Assembly: GCA_025594325.1 (NCBI GenBank)
Contig: JANHCV010000004.1
Span: 186,001 to 250,000, forward strand
Length of the DNA: 64,000 nt
Reading direction: 5' to 3'
Origin: Blastocladiella emersonii ATCC 22665
Taxonomy: Eukaryota; Blastocladiomycota; Blastocladiomycetes; Blastocladiales; Blastocladiaceae
Positions 33,901-42,685 of the stretch are shown piece by piece. The translations under genes were made by a program, and so were the position numbers. Each line of letters begins with the position of its first letter. The stretch's first letter is position 1. The notes beneath the pieces are model-generated. The model was not told the origin of the DNA. It ran no database searches and saw nothing but the letters and a program-made list of their open reading frames with translations.

Positions 33901-35219
33901 CCAAGTCGAGACAAGCGTACCAGAATGGGCTCCTGGCTGACCAGACCGACGTTCTGCCGCAGCCACTTGAGCGGCAGGTCGTTGATCGGGGTCGAGTCGA
34001 TGAAGATGGTGCCCGAGAGCGCCTCGTAGTACCGCTCCATGAGCTGGATGCAGGTCGACTTGGCCGAGCCCGAGGCACCGACCAGCGCGACCGTGGTGCC
34101 GGCCTGGGCCGTGAAACTGATGCCCTTGAGCACCTCGACGTCGGGGCGCGACGGGTACGCGAAGCGCACGTCGCGGAACTCGACGCTGCCGTCGAGCTTG
34201 GCCGGGGTCACGGCGCCGTCGACAATGGTCGGCTTGCTCTCGGCGACCTCGAACAGGCGGTACCCGGCGCCGCGCGCCTTGGACATGGCCTGGAACGACG
34301 GCGACAGGTTGATGATCGAGAAGGCGCCCGTGGTGATGGCGAACAGGCATTTCTACGTGGTGCGGGAGCGGAATCGAGAGGGGTGCGCGCGTCAGTTGCA
34401 GTCCGATAGGTGATGCGAGTGAGAGAGGGCAAGTACCAGAACGTCGCCGCCGCCAACCTCGCCGCTCACGGCGAGGGTCGAGCCGTACCAGAAACCGATG
34501 CCGAACAGCAGGTACAGCAGGCCGAAAAAGACGCCGAACCCGGCGCCCGAGATCCACGCCTTCTTCTCGCCCTCCTTGACGGTGCCGGCGAGCAGCTTCG
34601 AGTACTTGCGGAAGGCGCGGTCCTGGCCGCCGAACGCGGCGACGGTGCGGATGTTGGCGAGGGCCTCCTGGGCAACGGCGCCCGCGGCGGCGTAGGCCTC
34701 CTGCGAGCGGCTGGCGCCCGCGGCAAAGGCCTTGCCGACGACGATGCCCGAGATGCCGAAGGCGGGCAGCGTCGCGATCAGGACGAGGGTGAGGCGCCAC
34801 GACTGGGTGAAGGCGATGGCGAAGCCCGAGATGAACTGGATCGTGTAGGCAAACGCCTGCGAGGCCTTCTCGGAGATGCCCTCCTGGTACATGAGCGTGT
34901 CGGAGGTGAGCTGGGTGGTGAGGTCGCCGGCCTTGTGGGAGTCGAACCAGGCGAGGTCCTGGGCCATGACGGCGTTGATGAACTTTGTGCGGACGCGGCG
35001 GGCCTGGCGCTCGCCGGCCCACATCCACATGGCCTGCATCAGGTAGGCGGCGACCATGGTGCCGAGGCCGACGGCGACAAAGAAGATGACCTGGTCGATG
35101 ACGCGCTTGCGCAGCGTGTCGAGCGCCGCGGCCACGACGGCGGGCGGCAGGCCGGGCGTCGCGCGCACGCCCTCGTACACGAGGAACGGCTGCACAATGT
35201 CGCCGAGGATCACGGACAG
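30979..35219 (-). pseudogene. 5'-truncated second copy of the ABC exporter
   Basis: Mirror copy of the left gene lacking its promoter, start codon and first 153 codons; the break is inside the first membrane helix. Mirrored exons: 35219-34437, 34352-33921, 33843-33648, 33557-33419, 33348-31460, 31327-31210, 31123-30979. All splice sites, both Walker A motifs, both LSGGQKQR signatures and the TGA are kept. Without the N-terminus and promoter it is probably not expressed as a working exporter, unless transcription starts in the new upstream DNA. The next in-frame Met is well inside the first membrane domain. Confidence 0.9.
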
Positions 35220-36206
35220 CTGGGGGAAGGGGAATGTCAGCTAGTCAGCTTAGCGTCACTCTAAGGCTAGGTGCGAGACTGAAAGCGCACCAGAGACACA
35301 GCGCGCTCGGCTTCGTCATGGGGGGCGACGTGCAGCCGAGACACAGTCAACGCTCGGGATGAGCGGGGCCCGCGCGCCCGCAGACGATGCAGCAAGTTGC
35401 GCGGAGGTTCATGGGTTGCATGGCGTCGGTGGGTGGGTGCTGCGGGAGAAGCGACGCGACGCGACCGGACTCGTTCGCCACGACGGCCACCGCGTCGACA
35501 TCCGCGGGCAGGGCCCAGGGCAGGGCCCCTGACGTGGCGCTCCGCGTCGCTTTCGCCGAGCACCGTTCCCAAAGAGGTTTGACTTGCGGGCGGCGTGAGC
35601 GTCGGGGCGGGTCCGAGAACGCCCGCGAAGGGTTCTGTTCGGACCCCCAACCCTCTCGGCACGAGGCCGCCGCCGCCGTCCAACGCCCGCTCTCTCTCTC
35701 GAAACGCTACCATGTATCCTGCTCGCCACCGCCCATGACGCGACCAGACGCACCGAGGCGAACCGACCTGCGCCCGTAGCGCGGCCAGCGCGAGGCTCGA
35801 TCGCGCCCGATCGCGGCGCCGCCGCACGCACCCCGGCCGACCCCCTCTCCTCGCTCGCTCGGTCGGCGGTGGCGTGACGGCTGTCTCCCGTCTCCCACTC
35901 GGCAGTCCTCCCACGCTCATGGCGGCGCGGTGACAGGTTGGTGCTGGACGGGCTGGGCGGCCTGCTGGGCGTCCGCGCGCCTGCCCTCGCCGCCGTACAC
36001 GCCGCCCTGCTCGCCCTCGCCCTCCGTCCCCGCCGGCTCGCCGTGTGCCTCTTGGTGGCTACTCCTAGTCCACGCTCTCGCACTCCACCTTGCTTTCCGA
36101 CGCCCTCGGCGCATCGCATCTTGCAGCACAGCCCACCGTACGTCCGCACCCTGGGCTGCCCGGCGCGATCTCGCAACCGAGCGCTCACCCGCCCCGCCGA
36201 ACGTAG
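35220..36206. other. Single-copy DNA between the right arm and the next gene
   Basis: GC-rich, with long open frames on both strands that look like composition effects; a 690-codon minus-strand frame across 35409-37481 is antisense to a better-supported gene. No gene supported. The last part is presumably promoter and 5' UTR of the gene starting at 36207; the CGTAG just before that ATG would also fit a 5' UTR intron. Confidence 0.45.
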
Positions 36207-38621
36207 ATGCTGTCGAGCTCCTCCGGCACGGCGCCGCCGGCGCACGCCGCGTTCGGGGATCCGGCGCACTCGTGGCCGCAAGCGCACCCGTCGTCGGCCC
36301 ACGCGACGCCCGACCACCTCGCGCACCGCCTGCACGCGCTCGCCATCACGGACAACATGGAGGACATGGAGGTCACGCCCGGGGACGCGTCCGCCCAGCA
36401 CGCGTCGCCCGACGAGCTCGCCAACGACATGGGCGGCTTCCAGGTCGGCCACGACCACGGAGCCTCGCCTCAAGAACCCGTACCCGGACCCGCACCCGGC
36501 CATGCCGCTCCGACTGCGCCGTCGCCCGCGGCGGCCGAGATCCCCGTCGGCCTCCCCGCCGAGCCGTCCGGCATGGGTGCCTTCCTCCGCGGCACGCGCA
36601 CAAGCTGCAACAAGTCGCTCGTCGGCGCCAAACTGGCTGCCGAGCACCGGGAAAACGTGAAGCAGACCGCCGCCTGGGTCGGCAACGTGTTCGAGTCGCC
36701 CGAGTTCCTGCACGTCGTCGCCGACGGCGACATGCCCGCCGCCGACGAGGACGCCATGGACGTCGACGGCCGTGCGACTGGCTCCCGCCGCACCAACCTC
36801 ATCATGTTCGGCATCGCGCGCGCGCTCGAGGGGACCCACCAGCAGTACCAGCAGTACCAGCAGTACCAGCACCACCACCCGCACTACATCCAGGCCGCCA
36901 TGGCGCTCACCACGCTGCTGCAGCTGCTCGCCCTGGTCGTGACCGACATGTTCGTGTTCGAGTACTCGTACATGCTGTTGTTCCTGCTCGAAACGGCCAA
37001 CACCGCGACCCCGTGGCTGCTGCGCACCATCGAGCTCCCGCTGTCGATCTGGCTCGACCTGTCTGACCTCGACGACCATCCAGCCGTCGCCGTTTGCCAG
37101 TCGATGATCGCGACGCAGCCGGCGCTCACCATGACCGGTTACGCCTTCCTCAGCCTCCTCGCGCTGCTCGAATTGGACGGCGAAACGTTCTGGCAGCTGC
37201 TGACGTCGCAATTCCCGCACCGCCAACCGCAGCCCGACGCCCTCATGTTCGTCCGCCAGTACCTGTCGCAGTCGGCCATCCTTGAGGGTCTCATCCGTAA
37301 ACTCAACGAGTGTTCCCCGTTGACCCCGAAGCAGGCTGTCTACCGGGGCGGCGCGGAGATTTGCGGCATCGGCATGGCCCTCATGGCGCTCGTCCGCTAC
37401 CAGTGGCAGGACGCCTTCGCCCAGAGCCAGCTCGCGCCGCTCGACGAGGCGCTCGCGGTCCACCTTCCTCTCGCCCGGCACCTGGCGAGCAAGCAGCCGG
37501 TGGCCGCCGTCTACCTGTTCGGGCCCCGTACGTGCCTCAAGCTCGTGCCGACGAGCTTAGCGGTACGCAGCCCCAACACCAAGATGCTGCAGAAGCTGCT
37601 GACGGGGTACATGGACCGGGCCGGGTCGCTGTGGGCGGAAACCTTCGGCGCGGTTACGTCCCTTCGCTTTCTCACTCGTCCACGCCGCGCGCCCTGACGC
37701 TCCGGATATCTTCTAGTGATGTACGGGTGCACGACCTCGAGCAAGATGGCGTCCAAGCTCCTGTTCAAGGTGGTGACCACGATCCGCAAGGCCGTCAAGT
37801 TCGATGAGGACTTCCGGTTCACGCTCGCCCACTGCAACCGCGGCACCTTCCTCAAGCTCACCGACGGCGGCGTTCATCCCGACGAGCCCATGTCGGTCAA
37901 CGAGGACCTCGCGAAACAACTCGAGGAGGCGTCGCTCAGTTCGCCCGACCGGAACAAGATCTCCATGATGCCGTGCGACGTCCTCATGCTCCTGCTCGCG
38001 GTGACGGGGACCGAGCCCAACTTCGCGCCGGTGCTGTACCACGCGGGGTTTGCGCGGCTGGCCGTCGCGGCCGTCGGCGTTCCGTGCGGGCTAGACGGCG
38101 CGGGTACCGCGTACTTCCAGGCGCTGCTCACCGCGCTCGCCACGACCGGTGCGGCCGCCTACTACGTCACGGTCCTGCTCGAGGTCATCTTCGGCGAGGA
38201 CCCCAACGGCTACCTGATCCATTTCATGCACGCGCCGCTCCTCGTGTCCGGGACCACGGCCGGCTGCACGTCCTCGGACGTCGTGACCCGCAACCTGTGC
38301 TGCAGCAACGAGGGCATGCCGTGCTCGCTGTGGGTCCAGCCGGTGTTCGTCGCGGCGCTCGTGCACCTGATGCACGCCGCGGCATCGACTTTTGGAAGCT
38401 ATGCCATGTCGCCGTCGCGCGCATTCGCGCGCTGGCTCGTCCAGAACGTCGACCCGGCGACGCTCGACGAGATCCGGGGCTACCTCAACAAGGCCAAGAC
38501 CCGCCCCGACGTCGCCCGTTGCGCCTGCGGGTGCTACGCGGACCCGGTGCTCGCGGCCGCTGTCGAGATCCTGTCCCAGCACCCCGTCGTCGCCTCGGCG
38601 CTCATGAACACGTACCACTAG
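36207..38621 (+). CDS. Unrecognised large protein, at least two exons
   Basis: Strong G/C third-position bias in one frame from the ATG at 36207 to about 37652, and again from about 37719 to the TAG at 38621, roughly 780 residues in all. The N-terminal 90 residues are His/Ala/Pro-rich and acidic; then NKSLVGAKLAAEHREN, a Gln/Tyr tandem (QQYQQYQQYQ) and largely helical regions. The C-terminal part has a Cys cluster (RCACGCYADP) near the end. No domain recognised. The junction near 37653-37716 has a good TAG acceptor with a CTGAC branch-like site, but joining it to the nearest GT (37653, GTTACG) leaves the frames one base apart. So there is another splice site, a sequence error, or two genes. 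Confidence 0.6.
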
Positions 38622-39188
38622 CGAGTGCTCTCGCCGCGTACCACGCACGACCAGGTCCGCGACCAGCTCATCGACCGCGACGCCAACATGCCCGAGGGCC
38701 TCGGCTTTACACCATTGCTAATACACACAACCCCATTTCTTGCTGACACGAGTCTTCACCGTTGAGTCGCGTGTCGTGCAGTACGAATCCCCGCATTGGC
38801 CGCGGCCACGATCATGTCCGCGGCGGCGACGGGTTTGACGCCGCTCGTAGCGCGCTCTGCGATGGTCTCGAGCAGCTAGGCGGCGTGTCGCCGAGCCGAG
38901 TAGAGGCAACGCTCCGCCGAGTCCTCAGCGAGGTGCACGTCCCGCACCGCGCGCGGCGCGACGTGGCCCGCCGACTCTGAGCGAGGGAGGGGCAGGTAAG
39001 CTAGCGAGTGCGTAAGACAGAAGCGTTGATCCAAATGAGGGGTTCCATTGTAAAGAGAGATATGATATAGGGTTGGTTTTGTTCGTATTTTACTCTTCAA
39101 TCATTCGTTCACACACGGCGGGGACGACGGCGCGCGCACCCCGGAGACGCGGGCGTGCGGCACGGCGACGCGGTCGGTGGTGCCGACC
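38622..39188. other. Convergent intergenic region
   Basis: Lies between the 3' ends of the 36207 gene and the minus-strand PDH gene. The AT-rich part around 39040-39110 probably holds the 3' end signals of the PDH gene. A 72-codon plus-strand frame at 38762-38980 has no recognisable feature. No gene supported. Confidence 0.45.
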
Positions 39189-40361
39189 TTAGTACCGGTG
39201 GATCTGGTCGGGGGTGAGGCCGCGGAGCGACTCGGGCTCGGTGCCCTTGACGTAGATCTCGGTCCACATCTCCTCGACGGCGGGCTCGGGCGACGCCTTG
39301 GCCTCGTCGACGGCCTTGTCGACATCCTCCTTGGCCTGCTTGTCGATGACCTTGAGGTCGGCCTCGGTGGCGGCCTCGACCTCGAGGATGACGGACTTGA
39401 GGCCCATGATGGGGTCGCGGGTACTGCGCATGTGCTGGATCTCCTCGCGGGTGCGGTAGGTGGTGCCGGGGTCGGACATGGAGTGGCCGCCGTAGCGGTA
39501 CGTGGCAAACTCGAAGACGAGCGGGCCGTTGCCCGAGGTGGCGTACTCCTTGCCCCAGCGGGCGGCCTCGAAGACGGCGAGCACGTCCATGCCGTTGATG
39601 CGGACGCCCGGGACGAAGTCGCCGCGGGTAAAGTAGTCGGTGGAGGCGGCGGCGCGGTTGGCGGCGGTGCCCATGCCGTAGCGGTTGTTCTCGCAGCCGA
39701 AGATGACGGGGAGGTTCCACAGCTTGGCCATGTTGTAGGCCTCGAAGACCTGGCCCTGGTTGGCGGCGCCGTCGCCGTAGAGGGCAAAGGTGATGTTGGG
39801 GTGGCCGAGGTAGTTCTGGGCAAAGGCGACGCCGGCGCCGACGGGGACCTGGGCGCCGACAATGCCGTTGCCGCCGTAGAAGTTGTGGGCGAACATGTGC
39901 ATGGAGCCGCCCTTGCCCTTGGTGATGCCGTCCTTGCGGCCCATGAGCTCGGCGAGGATGGAGGCGACGGAGCCGCCGCGCATCATGGCGAAGCCGTGGC
40001 AGCGGTAGGCGGTGATGATGGCGTCGTCGCGGGTGAGGGCGTGCTCCATGCCGACCGAGACGGCCTCCTGGCCAATGTTGAGGTGGCAGAAGCCGCGGAT
40101 CATCTTCTGCTTGTAGAGGGCGTCGGCGGCCGTCTCCATGCGGCGCATGACGACCATGTCCTTGTACATCTGGACGAGGCGGTCCTGCGAGATGGTCACC
40201 TCGGAGCGCGGGCCGTCGGCCGACTCGATGCGGTGCAGGTCAAACGTCGACTTGAGCGAGATCGTGTACTCCTGGGCGGCGGCGGGCGAGGCGGAGAAGG
40301 CGCGGGCGGCGCCGGCGGTGCGCGCGGCGGCGGCGACGCGGGTGGCGGTGCGGGAGAGCAT
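39189..40361 (-). CDS. PDA1: Pyruvate dehydrogenase E1 component, alpha subunit (mitochondrial)
   Basis: With the beta subunit and thiamine diphosphate it decarboxylates pyruvate in the mitochondrial PDH complex, feeding acetyl-CoA to the citric acid cycle. A single exon of 390 residues, close to the usual fungal length. An Arg/Ala-rich N-terminus (about residues 1-28, RTATRVAAAARTAGAARAF) fits a mitochondrial presequence. The thiamine-diphosphate motif runs from GDGAANQGQ at about 196 to NN at 225-226. GKGGSMHMF and the regulatory loop YGGHSMSDPGTTYR (about 290-303), whose Ser residues are the kinase targets in this family, are present. A GGTAG just upstream of the ATG would fit a 5' UTR intron. 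Confidence 0.97.
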   Translation of the reverse strand: MLSRTATRVAAAARTAGAARAFSASPAAAQEYTISLKSTFDLHRIESADGPRSEVTISQDRLVQMYKDMVVMRRMETAADALYKQKMIRGFCHLNIGQEAVSVGMEHALTRDDAIITAYRCHGFAMMRGGSVASILAELMGRKDGITKGKGGSMHMFAHNFYGGNGIVGAQVPVGAGVAFAQNYLGHPNITFALYGDGAANQGQVFEAYNMAKLWNLPVIFGCENNRYGMGTAANRAAASTDYFTRGDFVPGVRINGMDVLAVFEAARWGKEYATSGNGPLVFEFATYRYGGHSMSDPGTTYRTREEIQHMRSTRDPIMGLKSVILEVEAATEADLKVIDKQAKEDVDKAVDEAKASPEPAVEEMWTEIYVKGTEPESLRGLTPDQIHRY

Positions 40362-40436
40362 GGCGTCGTCGGTCTACCGGGGTTGCGAGAGGGGGGAGGG
40401 AGGTTAGTGCGTGTGGCTCATGGTGGTGGTGGTGGC

Positions 40437-40703
40437 TCAGCGGAGGGCGGGCGGACGGGCGATCGGAGGGGAGGGGAGGACGACGGGTGCGAGCGCGACA
40501 CTGACCTCGAGAGCAGCGGTCTCGGACGTGACGGCAGGATCAGCAGCGGGCGTGGTCGCAGACGCGGCGGACGCAGCAGCGGAGACGTTCGCAGCCGCAG
40601 CGGACGACGAAGCAGCGGCGGACTCCGCGACGGTCGGAGCCGCGTGCTGGGCGGCCGCCTTGACGGCGTGCGAGGCAAATCGCTCGCGCAGCGCGTTCCA
40701 CAT
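40437..40703 (-). CDS. Small Ala-rich hypothetical protein
   Basis: An 88-codon minus-strand frame starting MWNALRERFASHAVKAAAQ and continuing as a low-complexity Ala/Ser/Val/Pro stretch. It ends 75 bases upstream of the PDH start codon on the same strand. The start looks like a real N-terminus, but the rest could be chance in GC-rich DNA; it may instead be upstream transcript of the PDH gene. Confidence 0.3.
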   Translation of the reverse strand: MWNALRERFASHAVKAAAQHAAPTVAESAAASSSAAAANVSAAASAASATTPAADPAVTSETAALEVSVALAPVVLPSPPIARPPALR

Positions 40704-41316
40704 GGCGGGCAGACTGAGGTGCGGCGAGTCCGAGGGGGCAGCGAGGGGAGGGAGGGAGCGTGAGCGACCAGACGGGGCTCGGTGAGGGATCGGGGCAGCA
40801 GCGAGAGGGTGCGGCGGCCCTCGATGGCCGGTCAGCGCTCCACAGGTCGCCGTCGCCACCGCCGCCGCGGCCGGCACGTCGGGGCGGGCGGCGATAAGGC
40901 CGGTCGTAGCTCGGCAGATGCATGCATGGAGAGGTCGGGGGGCCGTACCTCGTGGAGGGTACGGGGGGTTCGCTCGGACGGGCAGAACACGCTCGAGGGT
41001 GGCCGGGCTGGAGAGAGAGGGCGGGAGGGGCGATCGGGGACGGCAGCAGCGTAGCGCGGCGCAGAGCTCGGTGCTCGGCCGATGATAGACTGCGCGTGCG
41101 CGGCGTGTGCGGCGGGCCGCCGGCGGCCATCCATCTCCCCAACACGCTGCTGGTTATCGCGCTGCAGCCGCGCCTGCCACTCCTGTCATGCCGCGGCCCC
41201 CACGTGACGCTTTGCGGCGCGGCGCGTCCTGCGGGTCCTGCGCCGCCCGCACGGCATGCCGTCGCCGCTCCTCTCCTTGCCTCACAAACCTTGCATCACC
41301 CACCACACGCACTGCA
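40704..41316. other. Upstream region between PDH/small ORF and SWEET
   Basis: Divergent upstream DNA serving the minus-strand PDH side and the plus-strand SWEET gene. Open frames on the minus strand (to 41145) are Arg/Pro-rich and look like composition artefacts. No gene supported. Confidence 0.45.
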
Positions 41317-42266
41317 ATGAACGCTCGCGCAACCGACATGGACTGGACCCGGTTCCTCATCGACACGGCCGCGCCCGTGCTCGGCAACCTCACCGCGAGT
41401 AGCTACGCCTCTCCCCATGAGCCACAGGCGACAGCGGACTGAGCCCGCGCCCCCGCGAGTGTAGTGGCGACGGCGCTGGCGCCGCTGCGGTCGGTGCTCG
41501 CGGTGCGCAAGGCCGGGTCGCTCGGGGAGATGAACCCGTACCGTTCCCGCCGCTTCCCTGCTCGCTCGCTCGCTGAGCAAGCCGCTGACGGCGCGCCCGC
41601 GCCCGAGCTAGGCTCCCGCTGGCCTTCATCTTCCTCAACGCGCTGACGTGGATCCACTACGGGCTGTTTGCGCGCGACGCGGTGCGTACCTACCCCTGGC
41701 GCGACCCTCCATGAGCAGCAGCACCGACTGACTTGCACTCACGGTAGTACATTGTCGGGCCCAACGTGGTCGGGCTGGTCGCGGGCACCTTCTACCTGCG
41801 CGTCGCGTACCTGCCGGCGACGCCCGCGATGCGCCGTGCCATGGACGCGGCCACCTCCGTGTACCCGGCGGTCCTCTTGATCGTCGCCACCTACTTTACC
41901 ACCGCCCACGGCGGGACCGACGACGGCATGTTGCGGGCGCACGGGCTGACGGCGCTCGGGTCGCTGTCGGTGCTCATCCTGGTCGCCATGTACGGCTCGC
42001 CGCTCGCGACGCTCGCGCGCGTGGTGCGCACGCGCAACGCGGCGTCGATCCACGCCGGGTTCGCCGCCACCTCGCTCGTCAACGGCCTGCTGTGGACGGC
42101 GTACGGGCTCGGCGCGCGCAACGACCCGTTCGTGTACGCGCCCAACGCCATCGGCGCCGCCTTTGCCGCCGTCCAGCTCGTGTGCCTCGCCGTCTGGCCC
42201 GCACCGCCGCCCGAGGACGAGGTCGTGGTCACGGTCCATGGCGAGCGCACCCCGCTGCTCATCTGA
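41317..42266 (+). CDS. SWEET (MtN3/saliva family) sugar transporter, four exons
   Basis: Bidirectional sugar uniporter of the plasma or vacuole membrane; substrate not predictable here. Exons 41317-41398, 41465-41537, 41612-41681 and 41748-42266 join in phase with TAG acceptors to give 247 residues, the normal SWEET length. Family landmarks: PLRSVLAVRKAGSLGEMNP followed by LNALTWIHYGLFARD in the first MtN3 repeat, YIVGPNVVGLVAGTFYL leading into the linker helix, and PLATLARVVRTRNAASI with SLVNGLLWTAYGL and PNAIGAAFAAVQLV in the second repeat. The short charged C-terminal tail is cytosolic in this family. The start at 41317 gives a short N-terminus before the first helix; Met at codon 8 (41338) is an alternative. 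Confidence 0.9.
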
Positions 42267-42685
42267 GGTCTGTGCTCCCTCACTCTGTATATTTACAAGC
42301 ATGCGTACCACACACGCATGACGCGAGGAGAAAGTGGAGAGAAACCCCGAAACCGCAGAATGAGGTTGCGCGTGGCGGCGGCGTGACCGCGCTTCTCACG
42401 CGTCGCGACGCGTCGCACATTGGGCGCGGCCGGATCGGGCAGGTGGGGGCGCGGCGACGCGATGCTCTTCGCCCCGCGCGGCGATCCGTCCCTGGAACTC
42501 GCGCTCGCACACTCGCACACTCCCACACCCGGACGAATTGCTGCCCGCAACCTGCCACAACGGCGTGCGGCGCACCCACGGCACCGCGTTCCCATGCATC
42601 GCCCCGCCCGCTGCGCGCTTGGCTCTCCTCGTCCCGCCGCCGCCCCTTGACCTCGCCCTCCTCCACCCCACCCGCCCGCGCCATC
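42267..42685. other. Intergenic, upstream of the 1,625-residue protein gene
   Basis: Probably the SWEET 3' end plus the promoter of the next gene. It carries two close ACGCGT boxes (around 42398 and 42409, in CACGCGTCGCGACGCGTCGC) and pyrimidine-rich DNA before the ATG. No gene supported. Confidence 0.45.

Larger units (their letters stand above)
25010..35219 (-). repeat. Right arm of the 10,210-bp inverted repeat
   Basis: Reverse-complement copy of 1515-11724. The inner end is at 25010 (base 25009 no longer matches); the outer end is at 35219, where the sequence leaves ABC exon 1 and continues into unrelated DNA. All left-arm features are mirrored: truncated ABC gene 30979-35219, candidate element 27319-30655, 25-bp repeat 26767-26841. 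Confidence 0.97.

Noticed and set aside
35409-37481. 690-codon minus-strand open frame
   Set aside because: It is antisense to a plus-strand gene with better codon bias, and its translation is low-complexity Arg/Gly/Glu as expected from the opposite strand of GC-rich coding DNA.
42390-42420. Clustered ACGCGT boxes, here and elsewhere, as an MBF-type cell-cycle promoter
   Set aside because: At this GC content about twenty ACGCGT sites are expected in 64 kb by chance, and they also occur in coding and decayed DNA, so clustering is not convincing.
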